A stretch of 6,677 nt of DNA, from positions 1 to 6,677 of the forward strand of contig JAAHHL010000394.1 of NCBI GenBank assembly GCA_010672185.1, written 5' to 3'. This document shows positions 1 to 5,774 of the stretch, piece by piece. The first letter of the stretch is position 1; each line of letters opens with the position of its first letter. A program made the translations under genes and the position numbers. This stretch comes from Caldora sp. SIO3E6. Lineage in GTDB: Bacteria > Cyanobacteriota > Cyanobacteriia > Cyanobacteriales > Coleofasciculaceae. The notes under the pieces were generated by a model, which saw only the letters and a list, made by a program, of their open reading frames with translations, had not been told where the DNA came from and did not search any database.

Positions 1-89
1 GCATCTCTTAGCTCAAAAACCTGGCATCAACCCGGGTAAACTTGGGGGATGCAGATGCCCAAAACAGCGGATAAATGCTGCATTCATTC
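1..89. other. Non-coding edge segment with small inverted repeats
   Basis: No supported gene. It holds a palindrome ACCCGGGT (30-37) lying between the inverted arms GGCATC (23-28) and GATGCC (54-59). This could fold into a weak stem or be the end of a repeat that continues beyond the window. The minus-strand frames have early stops. Confidence 0.4.
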
Positions 90-124
90 TTACTTATTAC
101 TTGTTACTTGTTACTTGTTACTTA
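90..124. repeat. Heptanucleotide tandem repeat (5 units of TTACTTR)
   Basis: Five contiguous 7-bp units on the plus strand: TTACTTA, three TTACTTG, TTACTTA. It belongs to the short tandemly repeated heptanucleotides known from cyanobacterial intergenic DNA. It starts 1 bp past the stop of the truncated haemagglutinin-type gene, so it may mark the junction where that gene lost its 3' part. Confidence 0.95.
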
Positions 125-125
125 T

Positions 126-635
126 TCAGCAAGCCCTTCCTACTAAACTCTGGTAGTCATTGACACCCAAGGCATGGAACCAGTTACCATCCCCAAAGCC
201 AATACTAGTAGCAGTAGTAGCAGTAAAAGCTGCTGGGATATCTAACCGAGCATTGATACCAAAAATTATCCCTGCTGGATTCATCAAGAAGAGGTTGGAG
301 TTACCACCAGTAATCTCAATTAAGCCATTAATAATCGAAGGTTGACCCCCAACTACCCGTCCCAGGATATTGTGAATTTGGGGATTAGAGATAAAGTTAG
401 CTATTTGTCCCGCATCTAAGCCAAATTGCTCAAAACTGTGGAACAGATTTGTTCCTGAGGGAGTGCCATCGCCAATATTAAACTGGTTTCCCTGAGGAGT
501 AACAATTGTGCCGGTGCCGTCATTAGCTGGGGTAATTTGTTGAGCTTGTACTTCCGTTGCTAGTGAAAAAGGAACCGCTGCTGTTAGGCAAACAAGAGAA
601 GATAGCCAGCTAGAAGGCAACTGAGCAAATTTCAT
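126..635 (-). CDS. Filamentous haemagglutinin N-terminal (TPS) domain protein, truncated
   Basis: Fragment of a two-partner-secretion exoprotein (TpsA type). Such proteins cross the outer membrane through a TpsB/FhaC-like pore by means of an N-terminal TPS domain. Residues 1-31 look like a Sec signal peptide (hydrophobic LSSLVCLTAAVPFSLA, cleavage near VQA). The TPS domain follows from QITPANDGTGTIV, with the family motifs NSNL (112-115) and NPAGI-x-FG (119-126), then a short GDGNWFHALGVNDYQSLVG segment. The ORF then ends in RAC-stop at residue 169. Cyanobacterial relatives usually run on for many hundreds of residues of beta-helix repeats. None of the three frames downstream restores such a continuation within the window, so this is a deletion-type truncation rather than a simple frameshift. 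The stop lies 1 bp from a heptanucleotide array. The ATG at 633-635 is supported by the signal peptide. Domain identity is solid. Whether the product is functional is doubtful, and it may be a pseudogene remnant. No TpsB partner is visible. Confidence 0.85.
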   Translation of the reverse strand: MKFAQLPSSWLSSLVCLTAAVPFSLATEVQAQQITPANDGTGTIVTPQGNQFNIGDGTPSGTNLFHSFEQFGLDAGQIANFISNPQIHNILGRVVGGQPSIINGLIEITGGNSNLFLMNPAGIIFGINARLDIPAAFTATTATSIGFGDGNWFHALGVNDYQSLVGRAC

Positions 636-781
636 AGTTTAATATTGCTTTAAGAAAGATAGCTTACAGTTTTCCTGAGGAATAAGGATATTAAAATAAA
701 ATTTGCTTACCCTCTATTCTGCTATCAGTCAATTCACCATAATTTCGCCGCTATTTCCTTTTTTTTGTAAAACTTCACAGT
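636..781. other. Intergenic region between the wza-like and haemagglutinin-type genes
   Basis: AT-rich 146-bp gap. On the minus strand TTGACT (727-732) could be a -35 box for the downstream gene, but the hexamer 17 bp further on (TAAGCA) is a poor -10. A small near-palindrome, TTCCTGAGGAA, lies at 672-682. No convincing rho-independent terminator follows the wza-like gene, because no G/C-rich stem with a T-run is seen on the minus strand. Confidence 0.35.
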
Positions 782-1966
782 TCAGTTATTATTTCCAATA
801 GGTAGTGGAGTAAACAAGCGTAGGATATTGAGCAAAGCATTGATCGGACCACTAAACCTACCAGCGTAATCTAACCTTTCTGCTCTACCACTCCTAGGTA
901 CATAAATTACGTCTCCTTCCTGAATCTGGTGGTCATCAGTCAGACTGCTCAGATCCACTTCCTGCTCCTCGACAATACCTTCTTCATTCACACGAATAAA
1001 TATTACTTCCCCTAGGTCAGCATCGACGGTCGGTCCACCGGCGATCGCTACGGCACTAGACAGGGAACTTTCTGGGGTGACCTCCACTTCTCCCGGACGT
1101 TTTACTTCTCCTGCAACCCTAACCCGGACAGTTTCCGGTGCTAGAGTAGATCTCGCCAATAACTTGGGGTCAAGGTTCGTATCTGCTGCTAGCTGAGGCA
1201 CAAAAATCGAGTCTCCGTCCTGCAAAAGAAGATCTTCGACAGCAGCAGGTGAGCGGAGAGACTCCCAAAAATTGATAGCGGTGGTGACGGATCGACCATT
1301 AGCAAGAGAGCGCCTTAAAACAACTTGACTAATATCTGCTCTGCGAGTGGCTCCCCCTGCTGCAATCACTGCTGCACTCACTGTTGGTAATCTTCTATCG
1401 CTGTTACCCTGGTTGTTTCTACCAAGATTTGTAGTTAAACTATTGAGTTGAACTGGTCCTGGACGCTCTACTTCTCCAGCGACATTAACAACGATTGGTC
1501 TTAAGCTCTCTAAGGCAACAGTGACTACAGGATCTACTAAATAATCCCTTTCTAGGAGTCTAGTTAACTCTTGTTGGATTTGAGCCGGAGTTTTGCCAGC
1601 AGCTTTAAAGCTACCAATCAGTGGCATGGTAATATTCCCATCTGGTAGAATCACCTCCAGTAATCCAGTGAATTCTTCAAAACCAAAGACATTAATTTCT
1701 AGGCGATCGCCTGGACCGAGAAGATACTTGCGAAATGTATTGGAACTAGGATCTATAAATTCTGATTCAGCCAAAGGGAAAACTTCCTGCTGAAAATTTG
1801 CCAATTCTGATTCAGCAGAAAGAGAACCTTCCTTTTCAACAAAAATAGGTATTTCCGCCACAGCAGGTAGGGTCAGTACTGAGGACAACATCAGCGTCAC
1901 CACAACTGATTGATTAATTTTCAAGTAATTTTTCAAGTAATTACTCATATCATGTTCAAATTTCAA
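782..1966 (-). CDS. Wza-like outer-membrane polysaccharide export protein (SLBB)
   Basis: Outer-membrane/periplasmic polysaccharide exporter that should work with the upstream kinase/co-polymerase. It has a Sec signal peptide with hydrophobic core SVVVTLMLSSVLTLP and probable cleavage after AVA (about residue 37), a Poly_export domain opening with YLLGPGDRLEINVFG (81-152), a first SLBB domain beginning VNVAGEVERPG (about 160-256), a second beginning RVAGEVKRPGEV (about 283-357), and a C-terminal amphipathic stretch (about 370-388) that could be the membrane-spanning helix, as in E. coli Wza. There is no lipobox cysteine, unlike E. coli Wza. Start choice: the TTG at 1964-1966 forms a TTGA overlap with the wzc stop and has GAGGAA a few bases upstream. 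An in-frame ATG at 1946-1948 (MSNYLKNY) gives a cleaner signal peptide but has no Shine-Dalgarno. The longer form is given, but either is possible. The gene family is certain. Confidence 0.95.
   Translation of the reverse strand: MKFEHDMSNYLKNYLKINQSVVVTLMLSSVLTLPAVAEIPIFVEKEGSLSAESELANFQQEVFPLAESEFIDPSSNTFRKYLLGPGDRLEINVFGFEEFTGLLEVILPDGNITMPLIGSFKAAGKTPAQIQQELTRLLERDYLVDPVVTVALESLRPIVVNVAGEVERPGPVQLNSLTTNLGRNNQGNSDRRLPTVSAAVIAAGGATRRADISQVVLRRSLANGRSVTTAINFWESLRSPAAVEDLLLQDGDSIFVPQLAADTNLDPKLLARSTLAPETVRVRVAGEVKRPGEVEVTPESSLSSAVAIAGGPTVDADLGEVIFIRVNEEGIVEEQEVDLSSLTDDHQIQEGDVIYVPRSGRAERLDYAGRFSGPINALLNILRLFTPLPIGNNN
1041..1048. repeat. HIP1 octamer
   Basis: GCGATCGC, the highly iterated palindrome of many cyanobacterial genomes, within the second SLBB domain of the wza-like gene. 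Confidence 0.9.
1703..1710. repeat. HIP1 octamer
   Basis: GCGATCGC within the Poly_export domain of the wza-like gene. The palindrome extends to 12 bp, AGGCGATCGCCT (1701-1712). Confidence 0.9.
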
Positions 1967-4215
1967 GATTCCTCAGTACCACTAACAACAGTTGCTACAG
2001 CTTGTTCTTGGTTAGTAGGAGTCTTCAATCCATACTGTTCTTTGGTGTAGTAGAAGTAGCTATCAGGTTCATTTTTAATGATGACACCATTAGCTACTAA
2101 ACCTAAGACATTCTGACCTGATTGTGAAAGAAACTCTTTGGCTGCTTTAGCGCCAGCAGAGTTGACTACCCGAGGTCGAACTACCAATAAAATGCCATCA
2201 GTCATTTTGCCCAAAATCGGAGCATCGGCAATCCCAGCCAGAGGGGGAGTATCAAAGATGACTGAGTCATAGTTGTTGGAAAAATCTTCTATTAATGAAG
2301 CCATGCGTTTGGAGTCCAGAAGAGCAACAGGGTTGGGAGGTATGACTCCAGAAGGAAGCACATCCAGTCCCGGCATCACCGTCTGTACCGTAGTATTTAA
2401 TTCAGCTTCACCTACAAGAATATTACTTAAACCCACTGCATTCGTCAGCTGCCAGATATGATGCTGAGATGGTTCGCGCATATCCCCATCTATTAGCAAA
2501 ACTCGACGTCCTACTTGAGCCATTGCTGCCGCCAAATTAGCACAGACGTCGGATTTTCCTTCCTTAGGAACAGAACTAGTAATTACAATCGCTTTAAGTG
2601 GCTTATCTGAACTGAGAAACTTTAGATTAGCTTGCAGCATCTGATAGGCTGCACTGAGGGGAGAATGGGGTAGATCTCTGACAAGAATCCTCGGCTCACT
2701 CCCTTCTACCTCTCCTAAACGCTTGCGAGTTCTCCTAGATTTACCGTAGACAGGAATAATCCCTAGTAGGGTATATCTGAACAGTTCTTTTGCTTCTCTG
2801 ACATTTTTAACGGAGCCGTCGATCAAGTCCAGCAAGAAAGCAACGGCAAGACCAAGGAGAATACCCATAATACTGCCCGCTGCTATAACTAGTTTTTTCT
2901 TAGAAGCAATGGGTTTTTCTGGTTCTGTAGCGTAGGAGATAATATGGGCATTACCCACATTTTGATTTTCCGCTACTTGGGCTTCTTGCAGCTTGCCTTC
3001 AATAACTTGGTACGTAGACTGCGCTATCTGTAGCTCCCGCTCTTTTTCTCCCAACTTTTGTTCTAGTCTAGGAAAGGATCTAGTTTGTGCTTTGTAAGTA
3101 GCTCTTTTTTGAGATAGAGCAGCTAGCTCACTAGCTAAACCCAAACGCTTTGCCTCCAAATTGGCATAAGCATGGATTGTTTCCTGTCCATTCCTAGAAA
3201 ATTCCAAATTCTCTAAAGCTTGAATTTGTCCAGAAGCGAGGGTGATAAACCCTGGTTTATCACCTAGTACCAGTCTAATTTGTTGTTCCAGTAGAGCCCT
3301 CAAATTAGTGGCTTGACGCTCTAAATTTTTGATTTTTGGGTGTCCCGATTTGTAGCTAGCACGTTCCATTGCCAGCTCACTCATTGTATCTTTGAGTTGT
3401 ATACGTAAATTTTGGACTACTGTCGATTGACTCAGTGTACTAGCAGCTACAGCCTCCTCTGGACTCAAACCGACTTGCTGCTCTACTTCTGCTACTTGAG
3501 AACTGACATTGGCCAATTCAGCTTCCTTTTGAGTGATTTGCTGGTCTAATATGGCAATAGTTCTGATTGTTTGAGTTGCTTCATCCACCAGGGATACAAC
3601 TTTGTTCTCTTCTTTGAATTTACGTAAATTTTCTTCTGCTAGCCTAACCCTCTGTTCAATTTTCGGTACTTGCTTTTCCAGAAATTCACGAGCTGCTACC
3701 GCTTGAGCACGATTAGTCTCTATATTGTTTTCTATGTAACCATCCATTGTGGTGTTAACTATTGCTGCAGCGAGTTCTGGATCATCAGACTTGTAGGTAA
3801 CATCCAAAACATCTGTCCCAGCTACAGGTTCGGCAGTGAGACCTTTCAATAGTTTTTCTGGAGCTATCGGCTCACCCTCTTCATTCCGCAGATCCAGCTT
3901 CTTCACTGTCTTTTCGGCAATAGGTCGGGAGAGAACTACCTGTGCTTGTGTCGCTAAGGGTTCGCTCTTTGTTGTCAGTCCTTTGAGTCGTCCTGTTTCA
4001 TCCAAGCCTTCCAATCCTGTCAACGCACCTGCAGATCGGTCTTCTTTGAGCAGAAGCTGACCCCCTGCCTTATAGACAATTTCTTCTCGAGAAGTAGATA
4101 GAACCGCAAGGGTAACAACCATGGCAGAAACTGCCACACCAGGTAACCAGCGTCTTCTAAGAACCAGCCAGTACTTCTTGAAATCTAGTTCTTCTGAGAA
4201 TCCTACAGATTCCAT
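1963..4215 (-). CDS. Wzc-like polysaccharide co-polymerase with BY-kinase domain
   Basis: Inner-membrane protein of Wzy-dependent exo- or capsular polysaccharide export, 750 residues, normal for the family. It has an N-terminal Wzz domain (about 8-100), a first membrane segment (about 24-41), a long periplasmic coiled coil (about 165-420), the conserved proline stretch EPEKPIASKKK, a second membrane segment (about 441-463) and a cytoplasmic bacterial tyrosine kinase domain (about 515-715). The kinase shows Walker A PKEGKS (550-555), Walker A' LLIDGDMREP (573-582) and Walker B IFDTPP (653-658). A short C-terminal tyrosine cluster follows (Y720, Y722, Y723, Y728), the expected autophosphorylation sites. 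Where well-studied BY-kinases carry ExxRxxR, this protein has A522-Q525-Q528. The ATG at 4213-4215 precedes a typical Wzz N-terminus, but no Shine-Dalgarno is visible before it. The stop overlaps the next gene by 4 bp, indicating translational coupling. It lies 324 bp downstream of fcl and may have its own promoter. Confidence 0.96.
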   Translation of the reverse strand: MESVGFSEELDFKKYWLVLRRRWLPGVAVSAMVVTLAVLSTSREEIVYKAGGQLLLKEDRSAGALTGLEGLDETGRLKGLTTKSEPLATQAQVVLSRPIAEKTVKKLDLRNEEGEPIAPEKLLKGLTAEPVAGTDVLDVTYKSDDPELAAAIVNTTMDGYIENNIETNRAQAVAAREFLEKQVPKIEQRVRLAEENLRKFKEENKVVSLVDEATQTIRTIAILDQQITQKEAELANVSSQVAEVEQQVGLSPEEAVAASTLSQSTVVQNLRIQLKDTMSELAMERASYKSGHPKIKNLERQATNLRALLEQQIRLVLGDKPGFITLASGQIQALENLEFSRNGQETIHAYANLEAKRLGLASELAALSQKRATYKAQTRSFPRLEQKLGEKERELQIAQSTYQVIEGKLQEAQVAENQNVGNAHIISYATEPEKPIASKKKLVIAAGSIMGILLGLAVAFLLDLIDGSVKNVREAKELFRYTLLGIIPVYGKSRRTRKRLGEVEGSEPRILVRDLPHSPLSAAYQMLQANLKFLSSDKPLKAIVITSSVPKEGKSDVCANLAAAMAQVGRRVLLIDGDMREPSQHHIWQLTNAVGLSNILVGEAELNTTVQTVMPGLDVLPSGVIPPNPVALLDSKRMASLIEDFSNNYDSVIFDTPPLAGIADAPILGKMTDGILLVVRPRVVNSAGAKAAKEFLSQSGQNVLGLVANGVIIKNEPDSYFYYTKEQYGLKTPTNQEQAVATVVSGTEES

Positions 4216-4274
4216 GAGGTTAATTACAAAGGTTCAGGACTAACAGGGATTTATCCTTAACCACAACTTGGTAT

Positions 4275-4289
4275 AAGGTAGATTACCTT
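4275..4289. promoter_or_regulatory. Operator-like inverted repeat upstream of the wzc-like gene
   Basis: AAGGTA-GAT-TACCTT is a perfect 6-bp inverted repeat with a 3-bp centre, about 60 bp upstream of the kinase start in AT-rich DNA. The size and position fit a dimeric regulator site, but 6-bp arms can arise by chance, so this is only a candidate. Confidence 0.25.
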
Positions 4290-4360
4290 TAACTATAGAA
4301 TATATTTGACAATTTGAAGCATTGATGGGCTCTAAGGATTGTTAAGCTGTTGCACATAAA

Positions 4361-4414
4361 AGCTGAGGAAGCTGAGGGAGCTGAGGGAGCTGAGGGAGCT
4401 GAGGGAGCTGAGGA
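4361..4414. repeat. 9-bp tandem repeat, six units of AGCTGAGGR
   Basis: Six contiguous units on the plus strand: AGCTGAGGA, four AGCTGAGGG, AGCTGAGGA, followed by a degenerate AGAAGAA tail. Because the unit is a multiple of three, it opens an artificial Glu-Ala/Gly-rich frame on the plus strand. This looks like a cyanobacterial intergenic minisatellite that may vary in copy number between strains. Confidence 0.95.
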
Positions 4415-4441
4415 AGAAGAATACAATTTTTCTGACCCCTT

Positions 4442-4493
4442 GGGTCTTTCCATATATAGGGTCTTTTTTAGCCCTCAAACACCATATATAGGG
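4442..4493. repeat. Interleaved direct repeats GGGTCTTT and CCATATATAGGG
   Basis: GGGTCTTT occurs at 4442-4449 and 4459-4466 (17 bp apart). CCATATATAGGG occurs at 4450-4461 and 4482-4493 (32 bp apart). Read on the minus strand, each CCATATATAGGG copy contains a TATATA box-like core upstream of the wzc-like gene, but neither has a well-placed -35 consensus. They could be repeated regulator sites or just the residue of a local duplication. Confidence 0.7.
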
Positions 4494-4539
4494 GTTGACA
4501 AAATGCACGACTCTTTAATTTGTCACCAATGCCTACCAC

Positions 4540-5484
4540 CTAACAAGGATGCTGTCGATACCACTCGATAGTGTTCTTTAAACCTTGCTTAAAATCCATT
4601 TGGGCAGTAAAGCCGAAAGCCTCCTTAGCTCTTTGAGTATCCAGACAACGACGGGGTTGACCATTAGGCTTATCAGTTTCCCAAACAATTTCCCCTTCAA
4701 AGGACATCAACTCGCAAATTAGCTTAACTAACTCACGAATCGAGATTTCCGACCCTGTTCCTAAGTTGACTGGTTCTGGCTGATTGTAGTCTTGAGTTGC
4801 CATGACAATCCCTCGCGCTGCATCCGTTGAGTAGAAAAATTCGCGAGTAGGACTACCATCCCCCCAGACTGATAGTGTCTTTTCTCCTTTCTGCTGCGCC
4901 TTATACACCTTACGAATTAAGGCAGGAACTACGTGAGAACTGCTAGGATCAAAGTTGTCTTCCGGTCCATACAAGTTGACTGGTAGCAAATAGATGCCAT
5001 TGAATCCATATTGTTGCCGGTAGGCTTGGAGTTGGACAAGTAAGGCTTTTTTGGCAATGCCATAGGGAGCATTGGTTTCTTCCGGATAACCATCCCAAAG
5101 GTCGTCCTCCTTAAACGGCAGTGGTGTAAATTTGGGATAGGCGCAAATTGTACCTACACAGATAAATTTTTCGATACCAGCTTGATAGGCAGTGTGGATT
5201 AGCTGAGTACCCATCATCAGGTTGTCGTAGAACAACTCTGCTGGCTTTTCCCGATTAAGACCAATACCCCCCACATGAGCAGCCAAATGAATTACTATAT
5301 CCTGCTCCTCAACAACTCTTTGACACCCTTCGAGGGAACGCAAATCGTAGTCGAGCGATCGCGGGATGGTAATCTTGTGTAACTCAGCTCCAGCTTGCTG
5401 TAGCTGCTTTACTACCTGACGTCCCAGAAATCCAGCTCCACCGGTAACCAGAATCCTTTTTTTACTTAAGTCTAGCTTGGCCAT
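4540..5484 (-). CDS. fcl: GDP-L-fucose synthase (GDP-4-keto-6-deoxymannose 3,5-epimerase/4-reductase)
   Basis: NADPH-dependent cytoplasmic enzyme of the extended short-chain dehydrogenase family that epimerises and reduces the Gmd product to GDP-L-fucose. The 314 residues match the normal family length. The N-terminal Rossmann loop is TGGAGFLG (residues 14-21). The active site shows GTICAYP (111-117), with Thr112 at the usual Ser position and Cys114 matching the catalytic Cys. Tyr141 and Lys145 lie in APYGIAKKA, and His184 in SSSHVVPAL matches the second acid/base residue. PVNLYGPEDNFDP and SPTREFFYSTD are further family signatures. The ATG at 5482-5484 sits directly before the Rossmann strand and is the natural start. 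No good Shine-Dalgarno is adjacent; the closest purine-rich run, AAGGA, lies about 17 nt upstream. The gene follows gmd and precedes the export genes, which points to fucose or a relative in the exported polymer. The exact product sugar is inferred from the family. Confidence 0.95.
   Translation of the reverse strand: MAKLDLSKKRILVTGGAGFLGRQVVKQLQQAGAELHKITIPRSLDYDLRSLEGCQRVVEEQDIVIHLAAHVGGIGLNREKPAELFYDNLMMGTQLIHTAYQAGIEKFICVGTICAYPKFTPLPFKEDDLWDGYPEETNAPYGIAKKALLVQLQAYRQQYGFNGIYLLPVNLYGPEDNFDPSSSHVVPALIRKVYKAQQKGEKTLSVWGDGSPTREFFYSTDAARGIVMATQDYNQPEPVNLGTGSEISIRELVKLICELMSFEGEIVWETDKPNGQPRRCLDTQRAKEAFGFTAQMDFKQGLKNTIEWYRQHPC
5355..5362. repeat. HIP1 octamer
   Basis: GCGATCGC in the 5' part of fcl, at the codons for residues R42-S43-L44. 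Confidence 0.9.
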
Positions 5485-5523
5485 CTGTCTAATAAAAATC
5501 CTTCTTCCCCTACTTCCTCATTC

Positions 5524-5541
5524 CCCAGTAAAGTCACTGGG
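5524..5541. repeat. Small inverted repeat upstream of fcl
   Basis: CCCAGT (5524-5529) and ACTGGG (5536-5541) form 6-bp arms around a 6-nt loop, about 40 bp before the fcl start. In a minus-strand leader transcript this would form a short hairpin just before the purine-rich stretch preceding fcl. Confidence 0.4.
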
Positions 5542-5554
5542 TATAGCACTACAA

Positions 5555-5582
5555 GTTTAGGTTAGGAATTTCCTAACCAAAC
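5555..5582. repeat. Strong palindrome in the fcl upstream region
   Basis: GGTTAGGAA (5560-5568) and TTCCTAACC (5570-5578) are perfect 9-bp arms around a single T. The pairing extends outward with GTTT (5555-5558) and AAAC (5579-5582) if one A at 5559 is bulged, giving 13 paired positions in all. The almost absent loop favours a protein-binding palindrome or a repeat-element end over a terminator, and no T-run follows on either strand. Confidence 0.7.
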
Positions 5583-5627
5583 CCACTTACAAATTACTGT
5601 TGCCAGATAAGCTGTTGACTAGAACAC

Positions 5628-5751
5628 CGATTCAGTAATAAAATTTGACAAAATGTCTCATATAGGCATTGACGAAAAATCAATGGATTTCCCTCTCCGC
5701 ATCTCCGCGTCTCCGCGTCGTCACTTCACCTAAATTTCGATTACTGAATCG
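5628..5751. mobile_element. Candidate MITE-like element with 12-bp terminal inverted repeats
   Basis: CGATTCAGTAAT (5628-5639) is exactly matched in reverse complement by ATTACTGAATCG (5740-5751). The similarity continues inward a few bases (AAATTT in both arms, offset by one base). The 124-bp interval contains no gene, a small hairpin (CATTGA/TCAATG, 5667-5685) and an octanucleotide tandem array. Non-coding DNA bounded by inverted repeats is compatible with a small non-autonomous element, but I see no clear target-site duplication. A large RNA stem is an alternative. Confidence 0.4.
5694..5717. repeat. Octanucleotide tandem repeat (3 units of TCTCCGCR)
   Basis: TCTCCGCA, TCTCCGCG, TCTCCGCG on the plus strand, that is GACGCGGA-type units on the minus strand, followed by a partial TC. 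G/C-rich CTCCGCGT strings of this sort are common between genes in filamentous cyanobacteria. It lies inside the inverted-repeat-bounded segment between gmd and fcl and is clearly more G/C-rich than its surroundings. Confidence 0.85.
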
Positions 5752-5774
5752 ACGCTCTAGCGCGTAGCACCATA

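Larger units (their letters stand above)
4216..4539. other. 324-bp intergenic region upstream of the wzc-like gene
   Basis: Gene-free gap between fcl and the kinase gene. It holds a six-copy 9-bp tandem array, interleaved direct repeats with TATATA cores, and a small operator-like inverted repeat, all listed separately. The AT-rich part next to the kinase gene (about 4255-4310) is the likeliest promoter area. On the minus strand TATAGT (4291-4296) lies there, but I could not pair it with a good -35 at standard spacing. No RNA gene or terminator is apparent. Confidence 0.5.

Noticed and set aside
2..163. Plus-strand frame open for 53 codons at the window start
   Set aside because: It runs antisense into the haemagglutinin-type gene and through the heptamer array, where the 7-bp period gives an arbitrary Leu/Tyr-rich reading. 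There is no recognisable motif. It could be the tail of a gene outside the window but cannot be supported.
3670..4060. Two plus-strand ORFs antisense to the wzc-like gene
   Set aside because: The opposite frame encodes the conserved Wzz and coiled-coil region. The antisense products are Ser/Arg-rich and look random.
4361..4414. Possible CRISPR array
   Set aside because: Units are 9 bp with no spacers. Neither this nor the 7- and 8-bp arrays has a repeat-spacer architecture.
4434..4446. GACCC-CTT-GGGTC hairpin as terminator for fcl
   Set aside because: The stem is only 5 bp, lies about 95 bp past the stop and is followed on the minus strand by an A-run rather than a T-run.
4350..4571. Plus-strand ORF with a Glu-Ala-Gly repeat protein
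   Set aside because: It is created by the 9-bp tandem repeat, starts at TTG without a ribosome site, resembles no known protein and runs into the 3' end of fcl on the other strand.
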